Part shown: piece by piece, positions 42,744 to 52,668 of the stretch
How the letters are laid out: each line of letters begins with the position of its first letter
Position numbering within the stretch: the first letter of the stretch is position 1
DNA from: Hephaestia mangrovi
Lineage (GTDB): Bacteria; Pseudomonadota; Alphaproteobacteria; Sphingomonadales; Sphingomonadaceae
Length of the DNA: 64,000 bases
Assembly: GCF_019880555.1 (NCBI RefSeq)
Contig: NZ_JAINVU010000004.1
Span: 62,001-126,000 of the forward strand
Reading direction: 5' to 3'
The notes under the pieces: generated by a model
What the model was told of the DNA's origin: nothing
Database searches by the model: none
What the model saw: the letters and a program-made list of their open reading frames with translations, nothing else
Program-made: the position numbers and the translations under genes

Positions 42744-43129
42744 GGCTCGCGTTCGATCCGGTGCATGTCGTCGTCCGACAAGCCGAAATGATGCCCGACC
42801 TCGTGGATCAGCACATGCGTTACCAGCGCATCGAGATCGACCCCGGTCTCGATCCATTCCTCCAGGATCGCGCGGCGATAGAGCGTGATCATGTCGGGCA
42901 GCGCGCCCGAATCCATCGACGATTTCTCGCCGACCGGCCGGCCGTGATAGAGCCCGCTCAGGTCGAGCGGGTGATCGATGCCGAGCGCCGCCAGCGTCTC
43001 CTCGTCGGCATATTCCTCGACGCGCAGCACGACGTCGCCCAGGTGCGCGCGGAAAATTTCGGGCAGCGCCGCCATCGCCGCGCGGGCGAGTTCCTCGATA
43101 TCGCCGGCACTCGGCGCTTGCCCCGTCAT
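42740..43129 (-). CDS. Zincin-like metallopeptidase family protein
   Basis: A 129-residue protein of the small 'zincin-like' family with the metal-binding signature [22 protein letters not shown]. The rest matches the family pattern ([40 protein letters not shown]). ATG 43129 (MTGQAPS) is chosen over a longer reading. Substrate and role are unknown. It overlaps the ccmA start by three bases (GTGA), so it is the first gene of a three-gene row. Confidence 0.88.
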   Translation of the reverse strand: MTGQAPSAGDIEELARAAMAALPEIFRAHLGDVVLRVEEYADEETLAALGIDHPLDLSGLYHGRPVGEKSSMDSGALPDMITLYRRAILEEWIETGVDLDALVTHVLIHEVGHHFGLSDDDMHRIEREP

Positions 43130-43176
43130 GCCTGCGTGATAGTCCTGGCGGGCAAAGCACGGCAAGGAGGATCGTC

Positions 43177-43467
43177 ATGGTCGAACAATTGAGCGAGGCC
43201 GAACGCGCCGATGCGCTGGATGGCCTGCCCGACTGGGATTATGACGAAAGCCGCGACGCGATCACGCGCACCTTCACCTTCGCCGATTTCAGCGAGGCCT
43301 TCGCCTTCATGACGCGCGTCGCACTGTTGGCGGAAAAGGCCGATCACCATCCCGAATGGTCGAACGTCTGGAACCGCGTGGAGATCACGCTCACGACCCA
43401 CGATGCCGGTGGCCTGTCGGGTCGCGACGTGGAGATGGCGGAAGCGATCGAGGGGTTGCTGGAATAG
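43177..43467 (+). CDS. 4a-hydroxytetrahydrobiopterin dehydratase
   Basis: A 96-residue pterin-4a-carbinolamine dehydratase that recycles the cofactor of aromatic amino acid hydroxylases. The active-site motif is [16 protein letters not shown], with the two His residues and Pro in the expected order, after the [18 protein letters not shown] helix. An AAGGAGG lies 6 nt before the start. It is divergent from the metallopeptidase gene with a 47-nt gap. Confidence 0.93.
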   Translation: MVEQLSEAERADALDGLPDWDYDESRDAITRTFTFADFSEAFAFMTRVALLAEKADHHPEWSNVWNRVEITLTTHDAGGLSGRDVEMAEAIEGLLE

Positions 43468-43493
43468 AGGCGGCTGAGGACGATGGGGATGCG

Positions 43494-44285
43494 TCACTCT
43501 CTTCCCACAGCCCCGCGACGCATCATCTTCCTTAGCTGTCCCGGCATCCACCGCGCCGCGAAGCGCATCCGGTCGGCGGTCTTGCCGACATAGGTATGCA
43601 GCTTCTGCCCATGCACCGCGCGCCACGCCGCCTCCGCGACCGCCTCGACCGGGGTGAGTTCGAGCCCGGCGTCGGTCACCGTGTCGCGGATCGTGCGGTT
43701 GGAGCCGGCAACGCCGCCGTCGAGTAGCGGGGTCTCGATGAAGGCCGGCACGATATCGCGCACGTTGATCCCCGCCGCCGCCCATTCGCCGTCCAGCGCC
43801 TCGGTCAGCGCGCGCACCGCGAACTTGGTCGCCGAATAAGTGGCGAGCCCGGCCGATCCGTAGATCGCCGAGGCCGAGGCGGTGTTGAGCAGGCATGAGC
43901 CCGGCGTCCGCGCGAGATAGGCGTAGCCGATCCGCGCGCCATTGAGCACGCCGCCGAAATTGATCGCCACCACGCGATCGAGATCGGCGAAATCGGCCTC
44001 GGCAAGCGGCCCGCCGACGCCGATCCCGGCATTGTTGAACAGCACGTCGAGCCGCCGCGTCAGGCCGGTGAAATCGTCGAGCGTCTGCGCCCACGCCTCG
44101 CGGTCGCGCACGTCCATCCGATAGGTGATCGATCCGGGCACCATGGCCCCGGCCGCCGTCAGCGCCGCCGCATTGACGTCGGCGATCCCGACCGTCCAGC
44201 CGCGGCTTGCGAACAGCTTCGCCGTTGCCAGTCCGATTCCCGACGCGCCGCCGGTAATGAAGATCGCCTTGCGCTCGTCCGCCAC
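43494..44285 (-). CDS. Short-chain dehydrogenase/reductase
   Basis: A 263-residue classical SDR: cofactor motif TGGASGIGLA, NNAGIG, the catalytic Ser in NTASASAIYG and the Tyr-Lys pair YSATKFAVRAL. A basic C-terminal tail (MPGQLRKMMRRGAVGRE) follows the core. I used the GTG at 44285, with GGGAGG before it; the longer ATG reading would overlap the divergent ABC gene. The substrate is unknown. Confidence 0.9.
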   Translation of the reverse strand: MADERKAIFITGGASGIGLATAKLFASRGWTVGIADVNAAALTAAGAMVPGSITYRMDVRDREAWAQTLDDFTGLTRRLDVLFNNAGIGVGGPLAEADFADLDRVVAINFGGVLNGARIGYAYLARTPGSCLLNTASASAIYGSAGLATYSATKFAVRALTEALDGEWAAAGINVRDIVPAFIETPLLDGGVAGSNRTIRDTVTDAGLELTPVEAVAEAAWRAVHGQKLHTYVGKTADRMRFAARWMPGQLRKMMRRGAVGRE

Positions 44286-44341
44286 GCCACCCTCCCGCTT
44301 CGTTTGACCTTGCCGGGTAGTTTCCTCACAATCGTGCCCGG

Positions 44342-45127
44342 ATGCCAGCACCATCTTCCGCCAACGGCCCGAGCCTCGCGTTCGAGGCTGTCACCAAGCG
44401 CTATGATGGCGGTACGATGGCGGTCGACCACGTCTCGGCGGAGATCGACGCGGGCAGCTTCATCGCCCTGGTTGGCAGCTCGGGCTCGGGCAAGTCGACG
44501 CTGCTCAAGACGATCAACCGCCTCGTCGAACCGAGCGAGGGCCGTGTCCTGATCGCCGGGGAGCCGGTGGCCAGCACCGAGCCGCACCGGCTGCGCCGCT
44601 CGATCGGCTATGTGTTCCAGAATATCGGCTTGTTCCCGCATATGACGGTGGCCGAGAATATCGCGATCGCGCTGCGCCTCGATGGCGAGCGCGAGACCGC
44701 CGATCGCGTTGCCGATTTGCTCGATCTCGTCGATCTGCCGCGAGAGTTCGCAGGCCGTATGCCCGATGCGCTGTCGGGCGGCCAGCAGCAGCGCGTCGGC
44801 GTTGCGCGCGCGCTGGCGGCGCGGCCGGGGCTGATGCTGATGGATGAGCCGTTCGGCGCGCTCGATCCCGTCACGCGCGATCAACTCGGCGCCGCCTTCC
44901 GCCGCCTTCACGACAGGCTCGGCCTGACGACGATCATGGTTACCCACGACATGGCCGAAGCGCTGCTGCTCGCCGATCGCGTGCTGGTGATGCAGGCTGG
45001 CCGGTTGGTCGCCGACGCGACTCCGCGCGCGCTGCTGGCGGGCGAGGGCGGGGAAGAAGCCGATGCGCTGGTCGCGGTGCCGCGCGCGCAGGCGGACCGG
45101 TTGCGCGCGTTGGAAGGGCGGGCATGA
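44342..45127 (+). CDS. ABC importer ATP-binding protein, OpuCA-like
   Basis: A 261-residue ABC ATPase of the quaternary amine / glycine betaine class. Walker A GSSGSGKSTLLK, the Q-loop FQNIGLFPHMTV, signature LSGGQQQRVGVARAL, Walker B LMLMDEPFGALDP. It lacks the C-terminal CBS domains of typical OpuCA/ProV. It overlaps the permease gene by 4 nt, so the two form one importer. Confidence 0.9.
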   Translation: MPAPSSANGPSLAFEAVTKRYDGGTMAVDHVSAEIDAGSFIALVGSSGSGKSTLLKTINRLVEPSEGRVLIAGEPVASTEPHRLRRSIGYVFQNIGLFPHMTVAENIAIALRLDGERETADRVADLLDLVDLPREFAGRMPDALSGGQQQRVGVARALAARPGLMLMDEPFGALDPVTRDQLGAAFRRLHDRLGLTTIMVTHDMAEALLLADRVLVMQAGRLVADATPRALLAGEGGEEADALVAVPRAQADRLRALEGRA

Positions 45128-46770
45128 CCGGCCCGTTCTGGTCCGCGATGGCGCGTGTGCCCGATCTGCTGGCGAGCCACGTCCTGCTTGCCGCCTCGGC
45201 GCTGCTTGCCGGCCTGGCGATCAGCCTGCCGCTGGCGATCTGGTCGGCGCGCAACGCGCATGTCGCGCGCCTATCGCTCGGCTTCGCCAGCCTCGTCCAG
45301 ACGATCCCGTCACTGGCACTGCTCGCGCTATTCTATCCGCTGCTGCTGTCGCTCTCCGCGCTGGTCGGCGGCGGTATCCCGGCGCTCGGCTTCCTGCCGT
45401 CGCTGCTGGCACTCGCGCTCTACGCGTTGCTGCCGATCCTGCGCAATGCCGTCACCGGCCTGCTCGGCCTCGATCCCGCGATCGTCGAGGCGGCCGACGG
45501 TGTCGGTATGACGAGCTGGCAGAAGCTCCGCCTGGTCGAGGCGCCCCTCGTTGCGCCCGTCCTGATGGCCGGCATCCGCACCGCTGCGGTGTGGACGATC
45601 GGCGCGGCGACGCTTTCCACCACCGTGGGCCAGCCGAGCCTCGGGGATCTGATCTTTGCCGGTCTGCAGACGCAGAATTGGGCGCTGGTGCTCGCCGGCT
45701 GCGTCGCCGCCGCGCTGCTCGCGCTGATCGTCGATGCGCTGCTCGGCCTGATCGAGCGCGGCATCAAGGCGCGCCGCCGCTGGCAGGTGTGGACCGGCGC
45801 CGGCCTGCTCCTCGCCGGGATCGCCCTCGCGCTCGCCCCGCTCTGGCCGAGCGCCGGCGGGGGCCGCACGGTGACGATCGGCGCCAAGAATTTCTCCGAG
45901 CAATATATTCTCGCTCGCGTCATCGGCCACCGGCTGGAAGCGGCGGGCTACCACGTCCGCTATCGCGAGGGCCTCGGCTCGGCGGTGATCTACCAGGCGC
46001 TCGCGAGCGGCGATATCGATGTCTATGTCGATTATTCGGGCACCTTGTGGACCAACCAGATGGGGCATGACGACACGCCCTCGCGCCCCGAGATCATCGC
46101 CGGCGTCGCCGATTGGGCGCGGCGCACCAGCAGCGTCCGCGTGCTCGGCGCGCTCGGGTTCGAGAATGCTTATGCTTTCGCGATGCGCGGTGACGTTGCC
46201 AAGCGCCGCCACATCGCCACCCTCGCCGATCTTGCCCTTCAGGCGCCGCAACTCACGCTGGGCTCCGATCTCGAATTTCTCGATCGTCCCGAATGGCGCG
46301 CGGTTCGCGACGCTTACGGTCTGCGCTTCGCCGACACCCAGCGTTTCACCCCCAGCTTCATGTATCGCGCGCTGGCCAGCGGCCGTGCCGATGTGATCTC
46401 GGCCTTTTCCTCGGATGGCCGCATCGCCGCGCAGCATCTCGCGGTGCTGCGCGATCCCAAGGGAGCGATCCCCGGTTACGATGCGATCCTGATGCTGTCG
46501 CCCGCCCATGCCGATGACGCCCGCATGGCAGCGGCGCTGAAGCCGCTGATCGGCGCCATTCCCGTCGAGACGATGCGACAGGCGAACTATCTGGTCGATC
46601 GCGACGTCGACAAGCAATCGCCCGACCAGGCGGCGACCTGGCTCGAGCGCCGGCTCGATCAGCCCATCAGGCCGAGGCCGAGCAGCAGCATCACGAACAG
46701 CGTCAGCGCCACGAATGCCAATATCACCAGCACGCACATCCGCCAGAAGGCCGAGAAGCGGCGGAGCTGA
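45124..46770 (+). CDS. ABC importer permease fused to substrate-binding domain
   Basis: A 548-residue fusion. Residues 1 to about 215 are a permease with about six helices and the EAA-like loop EAADGVGMTSWQKLRLVEAPL. A seventh helix leads into an OpuAC/EgtU-type binding domain (TIGAKNFSEQYILARVIGHR, DIDVYVDYSGTLWT, FSSDGRIAAQHL). Permease-binding protein fusions of this kind occur in choline/betaine and ergothioneine importers; which is meant here cannot be told. The last 35 residues run antisense through the end of the convergent DUF3667 gene and are not like relatives, so the natural stop may have been lost. Confidence 0.88.
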   Translation: MTGPFWSAMARVPDLLASHVLLAASALLAGLAISLPLAIWSARNAHVARLSLGFASLVQTIPSLALLALFYPLLLSLSALVGGGIPALGFLPSLLALALYALLPILRNAVTGLLGLDPAIVEAADGVGMTSWQKLRLVEAPLVAPVLMAGIRTAAVWTIGAATLSTTVGQPSLGDLIFAGLQTQNWALVLAGCVAAALLALIVDALLGLIERGIKARRRWQVWTGAGLLLAGIALALAPLWPSAGGGRTVTIGAKNFSEQYILARVIGHRLEAAGYHVRYREGLGSAVIYQALASGDIDVYVDYSGTLWTNQMGHDDTPSRPEIIAGVADWARRTSSVRVLGALGFENAYAFAMRGDVAKRRHIATLADLALQAPQLTLGSDLEFLDRPEWRAVRDAYGLRFADTQRFTPSFMYRALASGRADVISAFSSDGRIAAQHLAVLRDPKGAIPGYDAILMLSPAHADDARMAAALKPLIGAIPVETMRQANYLVDRDVDKQSPDQAATWLERRLDQPIRPRPSSSITNSVSATNANITSTHIRQKAEKRRS

Positions 46771-47741
46771 TAAGCGCCGCGCAGTTGCTTGTAGATATGC
46801 ACCGGCGGCACCAGCATGGCGGTGATCGAGATCACGCCGCTTCCGACCCCGATGGCGCCGAGCAGCGTCAGCACGGTGACCAGCAACGTCATGAAATCGA
46901 GCGAATAGATCACGAAGATCGTGTGATCGTAAAGATGATACCGCCGCCGCCACAGGAACAGCAGCGCGACCAGCGGCGCCGAGATCGGGATCAGCACCCA
47001 GCTGTATTTGTAGGCGCTCATCTGCAGCTTGTAGATCGCAAGCCCCGGGTTGGCGTTCGCCTTGGCGATGCCGTGATCGAGCGGCGCCCAGCCGGTCTTG
47101 ATGTCGGCGATCGTCACTGCCTTCTCGTCGGCGTCGGACTTGAGCCCTTCGCGCGCCGTCTCCAGGCCGGAAATGGTCATCGTCAGCGCCTTGACGTCGT
47201 CGGCGGCATCGGCGCGCTTGGCCGCGGTCTTGGCGCTGGTCTGGGCCGCCTGCGCCTTGGCCAGCGCGCTCTTGGCGTTGCCGATCTGCGTATCGAGTTT
47301 CTCGACCGCCGCCGCACGATTGGTAGAGGTCAGCCCTTCGCCGTCGAATTCGCCAGCGACGCTGTGGATCACCGCGAACATCAGGAACACCGCGAACAGA
47401 TAGAGCGCGAGCGGCGAGACGAACTTGGCGCGCTCGCCGGCGATATAGCGCCGCGTAAGTTCGCCCGGGCGGATGACGAGCATCGGTAGCGTCCGCCAGA
47501 TCTTGCCCTCGAAATGGAACACGCCGTGAAGCAGGTCGTGCCCGATCGAGGCGAGCGTCTTGTGGACGTGCCCGTTCTGCCCGCATTCGTGGCAGAACTC
47601 GCCGATCAGCGCGGCGCCACAATTGAGACAGGCACCGTGTCCGTCCGCGCCATGGACATGCTCGCCCGCGCGCGGCTCGACGCTACGCCCCATAAAAGCT
47701 CCGGTGGCGATGTCGCCGGCTGCTTCGAATCCCCCAGTCAT
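46659..47741 (-). CDS. DUF3667 membrane protein with zinc ribbon
   Basis: A 360-residue protein: an N-terminal CxxC...CxxC ribbon (CLNCGAALIGEFCHECGQ), the family block VFHFEGKIWRTLPMLVIRPGELTRRYI, a membrane helix, a long Ala/Lys coiled coil (about residues 145-215) in the periplasm, then four or so C-terminal helices. Function of the family is unknown. Divergent from proA; its 3' end overlaps the ABC gene by 112 nt. Confidence 0.88.
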   Translation of the reverse strand: MTGGFEAAGDIATGAFMGRSVEPRAGEHVHGADGHGACLNCGAALIGEFCHECGQNGHVHKTLASIGHDLLHGVFHFEGKIWRTLPMLVIRPGELTRRYIAGERAKFVSPLALYLFAVFLMFAVIHSVAGEFDGEGLTSTNRAAAVEKLDTQIGNAKSALAKAQAAQTSAKTAAKRADAADDVKALTMTISGLETAREGLKSDADEKAVTIADIKTGWAPLDHGIAKANANPGLAIYKLQMSAYKYSWVLIPISAPLVALLFLWRRRYHLYDHTIFVIYSLDFMTLLVTVLTLLGAIGVGSGVISITAMLVPPVHIYKQLRGAYQLRRFSAFWRMCVLVILAFVALTLFVMLLLGLGLMG

Positions 47742-47818
47742 GCCGCAAAGCTATCGCTTTGGCGGATAAAGTCATCCGCTTTTGAGTTGGGATGGCGAAG
47801 CATGTTAAAAGGGAACCC

Positions 47819-49087
47819 ATGGCTGATATTGAAACACCCAATCCGACCACCCTCATCGCAACCATGGGCGAGCGCGCCCGCGCCGCGGCGCGAACGCTCG
47901 CCGGTCTGTCCGCCGGCGCCAAGTCGCGCGGTCTGATTGAGGCGGCGCATGCTTTGCGCGCCGCCAGCGCCGAGATCATCGCTGCGAACGCCAGGGACAT
48001 GGCGCGAGGCCGCGACAAGGGCCTGTCGAGCGCGATGCTCGATCGCCTCCAGCTCGACGAAGCGCGCATTGCCGCCGTTGCCGACGCCGTCGAAGCGGTC
48101 GCCGGCCTGCGCGATCCGGTCGGCGCCGTGATCGACGAGACCCAGCGCCCCAACGGCATGGTGCTGCGGCGCGTGCGCGTTCCGATCGGCGTGATCGGCA
48201 TCATCTACGAAAGCCGCCCGAACGTCACCGCCGACGCTGCGGCGCTGTGCGTCAAATCGGGCAATGCCGCGATCCTGCGCGGCGGCTCCGAGGCGATCGA
48301 GAGCAACCGCGCGATCCACAAGGCCCTCGCCGCCGGCCTCGAAAAGGGCGGGCTGCCTGCTGACGCCGTGCAACTCGTGCCGACCACCGATCGCGCTGCG
48401 GTGGGGGCGATGCTCAAGGCCGACGGGCTGATCGACATGATCGTGCCGCGGGGCGGCAAGAGCCTCGTCGCTCGCGTTCAGGCCGAGGCGCGTGTACCCG
48501 TGCTCGCGCATTTGGACGGCATCAACCACATCTTCGTCCACGCCTCGGCCGATCCGGAGATGGCGGAAACACTGGTCGTCAATGCCAAGATGCGCCGCAC
48601 CGGCATCTGCGGTGCGATGGAAACGCTGCTCATCGACAAGGCCTATCCGAAAGCCGCCGACCTCATGAAGGCGCTGGCCGCTGCTGGGTGCGACTTGCGC
48701 GGTGACGAGGCGGCGCGGGCGATCGATCCGGCGCTGGAAGCGGCGACGCCGGAAGATTGGGACACCGAATATCTCGAGGCGATCGCTTCGGTGGCGATGG
48801 TCGATGGCGTTGATGGCGCGCTGGCGCATATCACCGCGCATTCGTCGGGCCACACCGATGCGATCATCGCGGCCGACGAGGCGGTCGCCGAGAAATTCCT
48901 TGCGGCGGTCGACTCGGCGATCGTCATGTGGAACGCTTCTACCCAGTTCGCCGACGGCGGCGAATTCGGGCTCGGCGCCGAGATCGGCATTGCCACCGGC
49001 CGCCTCCACGCGCGCGGCCCCGTCGCGCTCGAAGGGCTGACGACCTACAAATGGATCGTGCGCGGCACCGGCCAGGCGCGGCCGTAA
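47819..49087 (+). CDS. proA: Glutamate-5-semialdehyde dehydrogenase
   Basis: A 422-residue NADPH-dependent reductase of gamma-glutamyl phosphate in proline synthesis. Family blocks: [43 protein letters not shown], and the catalytic Cys in [13 protein letters not shown], with the closing [28 protein letters not shown] 47819 with AAAGGGA upstream is preferred to the in-frame start 9 codons earlier. proB is not adjacent. Confidence 0.96.
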   Translation: MADIETPNPTTLIATMGERARAAARTLAGLSAGAKSRGLIEAAHALRAASAEIIAANARDMARGRDKGLSSAMLDRLQLDEARIAAVADAVEAVAGLRDPVGAVIDETQRPNGMVLRRVRVPIGVIGIIYESRPNVTADAAALCVKSGNAAILRGGSEAIESNRAIHKALAAGLEKGGLPADAVQLVPTTDRAAVGAMLKADGLIDMIVPRGGKSLVARVQAEARVPVLAHLDGINHIFVHASADPEMAETLVVNAKMRRTGICGAMETLLIDKAYPKAADLMKALAAAGCDLRGDEAARAIDPALEAATPEDWDTEYLEAIASVAMVDGVDGALAHITAHSSGHTDAIIAADEAVAEKFLAAVDSAIVMWNASTQFADGGEFGLGAEIGIATGRLHARGPVALEGLTTYKWIVRGTGQARP

Positions 49088-49178
49088 TCGTCTAATCGGG
49101 AAGGTGCGGTTGCCCTCGGGCACCCGCCTCCCCATCTCTGGAGCGAGCGGCGGGGGTCGTTCGATCCAGGGAAAATCC

Positions 49179-50213
49179 ATGCGCTACAACCGACTCGGCA
49201 ATACCGGCCTGTTCGTCTCCGAATTGTGCCTCGGCACGATGACCTTCGGCGGCGAGGGCTTCTTCAAGGCGGTCGGCCAGGTCCAGCAGGACGAGGCCGA
49301 TCAGATCGTCAAGGCCGCCATCGATGGCGGCATCAACTTCCTCGATACCGCCAATGTCTATTCGCGGGGCTGGTCGGAGGAGATCACCGGCCAGGCGCTC
49401 AAGAACCTCGGCATCAAGCGCGAGGATGTCGTCATCGCCACCAAGGTGCTCGGCCCAATGGGTGAGGGCGTCAACGATCGCGGCGCCTCGCGCGGCCACA
49501 TCATGGATCAGGCCAAGGCCAGCCTGAAGCGGCTCGGCACCGATCATATCGATCTTTACCAGATCCACGGATGGGATCCGGTGACGCCGATCGAGGAGAC
49601 GCTGCGCGCGCTCGATGATCTCGTCCGTCAGGGCCACGTTCGCTACGTCGGCGTGTCGAACTGGGCGGCGTGGCAGATCGCCAAGGCGCTCGGCATCTCG
49701 GCCAGGGACCACCTCGCACGGTTCGAGACGGTGCAGGCTTACTACACCATCGCCGGCCGCGACCTCGAACGCGAGATCGTGCCGATGATGCAGTCCGAAA
49801 ATGTCGGCCTGATGGTGTGGAGCCCGCTCGCCGGCGGCTTGCTCTCGGGCAAGTATCGCAAGGAAGGCGCCGAGGGCCGTCGCGCCAATTTCAGCTTCCC
49901 GCCGGTTGATGCGGCGCGCGCCGATGCCGTTCTCGATGCGATGGAGCCGATCGCCGCAGCGCACGGCGTGTCGGTCGCGCAGGTCGCGCTCGCCTGGCTG
50001 TTGTCGCGGCCGCATGTCACCAGCGTGATCGTCGGCGCCAAGCGGCTCGATCAGTTGCAGGACAATCTCGGCTCGGTCGATGTCGAACTGAGCGAAGACG
50101 ACCTGCAGACACTCGACGAGGTCAGCGCCTTGCCGCGCGAATATCCCGGCTGGATGATCGAGCGCCAGGCCGAATATCGCCAGGGCATGGACCCCGGCAG
50201 CGCCTCGCGCTGA
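49179..50213 (+). CDS. Aldo/keto reductase
   Basis: A 344-residue NADPH-dependent TIM-barrel oxidoreductase. Tetrad residues are recognisable: Asp in NFLDTANVYSRGWSEE with the Tyr at VYS, Lys in VIATKVLG, and the His in YQIHGWDP. The cofactor tail SVIVGAKRLDQLQDN is typical. The natural substrate is unknown. ATG 49179 gives the normal MRYNRLGNTGL start. Confidence 0.92.
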   Translation: MRYNRLGNTGLFVSELCLGTMTFGGEGFFKAVGQVQQDEADQIVKAAIDGGINFLDTANVYSRGWSEEITGQALKNLGIKREDVVIATKVLGPMGEGVNDRGASRGHIMDQAKASLKRLGTDHIDLYQIHGWDPVTPIEETLRALDDLVRQGHVRYVGVSNWAAWQIAKALGISARDHLARFETVQAYYTIAGRDLEREIVPMMQSENVGLMVWSPLAGGLLSGKYRKEGAEGRRANFSFPPVDAARADAVLDAMEPIAAAHGVSVAQVALAWLLSRPHVTSVIVGAKRLDQLQDNLGSVDVELSEDDLQTLDEVSALPREYPGWMIERQAEYRQGMDPGSASR

Positions 50214-50228
50214 GCGCGCGCGGCTCGA

Positions 50229-51404
50229 TCAGTCCCGCCGCTTGCCCGGCAGGGCGGGGGCGGGGCGATCGAGCGACAGATCGGCGTCGGAAAAGCGGAT
50301 CGGCGTGCGAACGCCCGGCACGTTGCCGCCGCTTTCACGCGCGATGTCGAGCGCCATGCCGCGATGCACGACCTGCGGGTCGGAGAATGCCTCGGCCACG
50401 GTATTGATCGGTCCCGCCGGCACCCCCGCCGCTTCCAGCCGGGAGAGCAAGTCGTCGCGCGCGAAGCGCTGCGTTGCTGCAGTCACGCGTGCGGTCAGCG
50501 CGTCGCGATTGGCGACGCGTGCCGGATTGGTGGCAAAGCGCGGATGCTCGGCCATGTCGTCGAGCCCGGCGATCGCGCAGAAGCGGCGGAATTGCGCGTC
50601 GTTGCCGACTGCGAGGATGAACCAGCCATCGCTGGTCGGAAACGCGGCATAGGGCGCGATATTGGGATGCGCGTTGCCGAGCCGCGTGGGTGATATGCCC
50701 GAGACGAGATAGTTCATCGCCTGGTTGCCCAGCACCCCGGTCATCGTGTCGAGCAGCGCCATGTCGATATGCTGACCGCGCCCCGTGCGCTCGCGCATCG
50801 CCAGCGCCGCCTGGATCGCGATCACCGCGTAGAGCCCGGTGAAGATATCGGCGAAAGCGACGCCGATCTTCTGCGGCTCGCCCGCCGGGTCGCCGGTCAG
50901 GTCCATGATGCCCGACATGCCCTGGATGATGAAATCGTAGCCGGCGCGGCGCGCGTACGGCCCGTCCTGCCCGAAGCCGGTGATCGAGCAATAGACGAGG
51001 CGCGGGTTGATCGCAGCGAGGCTGGCGTAATCGAGCCCGTATTTGGCGAGCCCGCCGACCTTGAAATTCTCGATCACGACATCGGCGTCGGCGATCAGCG
51101 CGCGCACCGCGGCTTGTCCCTCGGCAGTGCGGAAATCGATCGCCACCGATTTCTTGCCGCGATTGGTGGCATGGAAATAAGCGGCGTCATGGCTGCCGTC
51201 GGCATTCTCGACGAACGGCGGCCCCCATTTACGCGTGTCGTCGCCATCGGGGCTCTCGACCTTGATCACCTCGGCGCCGAGATCGGCCAGCGTCTGCCCA
51301 GCCCACGGGCCCGCGAGGATGCGGGCGAGTTCCACCACCTTGAGGCCGGCGAGGGGGGTGGCCTTTTTCAGCCTCTCCCTTTCAGGGGAGGGGGGAATGG
51401 GCAT
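50229..51404 (-). CDS. CaiB/BaiF family CoA-transferase
   Basis: A 391-residue type III CoA-transferase. Family blocks: GLKVVELARILAGPWAGQTLADLGAEVIKVE, the catalytic Asp within IIQGMSGIMDLTGDPAGEPQK, and YCSITGFGQDGPYARR. Its start overlaps the stop of the glutaryl-CoA dehydrogenase gene by one base, so it likely activates glutarate to glutaryl-CoA (as in SUGCT). The first 13 residues are encoded by a CCCTTTCAGGGG-type hairpin and look non-native. Confidence 0.9.
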   Translation of the reverse strand: MPIPPSPERERLKKATPLAGLKVVELARILAGPWAGQTLADLGAEVIKVESPDGDDTRKWGPPFVENADGSHDAAYFHATNRGKKSVAIDFRTAEGQAAVRALIADADVVIENFKVGGLAKYGLDYASLAAINPRLVYCSITGFGQDGPYARRAGYDFIIQGMSGIMDLTGDPAGEPQKIGVAFADIFTGLYAVIAIQAALAMRERTGRGQHIDMALLDTMTGVLGNQAMNYLVSGISPTRLGNAHPNIAPYAAFPTSDGWFILAVGNDAQFRRFCAIAGLDDMAEHPRFATNPARVANRDALTARVTAATQRFARDDLLSRLEAAGVPAGPINTVAEAFSDPQVVHRGMALDIARESGGNVPGVRTPIRFSDADLSLDRPAPALPGKRRD

Positions 51405-52588
51405 CAGAAAGCCGCGATCCCCGTGATCGCCCGGCCGAGGATCAGCGCGTGGACGTCATGCGCGCCCTCATAGGTATTGACCGTCTCCAGGTTCATCAAA
51501 TGCCGCATCACCTGATATTCGGCCGAAATCCCGTTGCCGCCGTGCATGTCGCGCGCCGCGCGGGCGATATCGAGCGCCTTGCCGCAATTGTTGCGCTTGA
51601 CGATCGAGATCATCTCCGGCGCGAACCGGCCCTCGTCCATCAAGCGCCCGATCCGCAGGCTCGCCTGCAGCCCGAGCGCGATCTCGGTCTCCATGTCGGC
51701 GAGCTTCTTCTGATAGAGCTGGTTGGCGGCCAGCGGCTTGCCGAACTGCTCGCGGTCGAGCCCATATTGCCGCGCGGCATGAAAGCAGAACTCGGCCGCG
51801 CCCATCGTGCCCCAGCTGATCCCATAGCGCGCGCGGTTAAGGCAGCCGAACGGCCCCTTCAGTCCCTGCACCTCGGGCAGCAGCGCCTCCTCGCCGACCT
51901 CGACCTCGTCCATCATCACCATGCCGGTGATCGACGCGCGCAGCGAGAGCTTGCCTTCGATCTTGGGCGCGGAGAGCCCCTTCATCCCCTTTTCGAGGAT
52001 GAAGCCGCGGATGCCGCCGCCATGCTCATCGGATTTCGCCCAGATCACGAAAACATCGGCGATCGGCGAATTGCTGATCCACGTCTTCGAGCCCGAAATG
52101 CGATAGCCGCCATCGGTCTTTACCGCGCGGGTCTTCATGCCGCCGGGATCGGACCCCGCGTCGGGCTCGGTCAGCCCGAACGCGCCGATCCATTCGCCGG
52201 TCGCCAGTTTGGGAAGGTATTTCCGCTTCTGCTCCTCGGAGCCGTAGGCGTGGATCGGATACATGACGAGGCTCGATTGCACGCTCATCATCGAGCGGTA
52301 GCCCGAATCGATCCGCTCGACCTCGCGCGCGACCAGCCCGTAAGCGACATAGCTCGCCCCCACGCCGCCATATTCCGCCGGGATCGTCGGCCCGAGCAGC
52401 CCGAGCTCGCCCATCTCACGGAAGATCGCGGGGTCGGTCTTTTCCTCGTTGAAGGCCTCGATCACGCGCGGCGCCAGCCTGTCTTGCGCATAGGCGCGCG
52501 CGGTATCGCGAATCATGCGTTCGTCGTCGCTCAACTGGTCGTCGAGGAACAGCGGGTCCGTCCAGTCGAAGCTTGCCATGCCGGCCAT
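51404..52588 (-). CDS. Glutaryl-CoA dehydrogenase
   Basis: A 394-residue FAD acyl-CoA dehydrogenase that oxidises and decarboxylates glutaryl-CoA to crotonyl-CoA in Lys/Trp breakdown. FAD block [17 protein letters not shown], and the end block [25 protein letters not shown], in which the Glu of TYEG is the catalytic base, is diagnostic of the glutaryl-CoA type. ATG 52588 follows GGAGA at 8 nt. Coupled to the CoA-transferase gene. Confidence 0.93.
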   Translation of the reverse strand: MAGMASFDWTDPLFLDDQLSDDERMIRDTARAYAQDRLAPRVIEAFNEEKTDPAIFREMGELGLLGPTIPAEYGGVGASYVAYGLVAREVERIDSGYRSMMSVQSSLVMYPIHAYGSEEQKRKYLPKLATGEWIGAFGLTEPDAGSDPGGMKTRAVKTDGGYRISGSKTWISNSPIADVFVIWAKSDEHGGGIRGFILEKGMKGLSAPKIEGKLSLRASITGMVMMDEVEVGEEALLPEVQGLKGPFGCLNRARYGISWGTMGAAEFCFHAARQYGLDREQFGKPLAANQLYQKKLADMETEIALGLQASLRIGRLMDEGRFAPEMISIVKRNNCGKALDIARAARDMHGGNGISAEYQVMRHLMNLETVNTYEGAHDVHALILGRAITGIAAF

Positions 52589-52668
52589 CACAGTCTCTCC
52601 TTTGCTGGCGCGCATGCCGCCGATCCGGGGTATTTGTCCACCCCCGGCGGCTGGGGCACAAGGCCCAC

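Noticed and set aside
45328..47622. 764-codon reverse-strand frame opposite the ABC permease and DUF3667
   Set aside because: Mixed shadow of two real genes; no recognisable domain.
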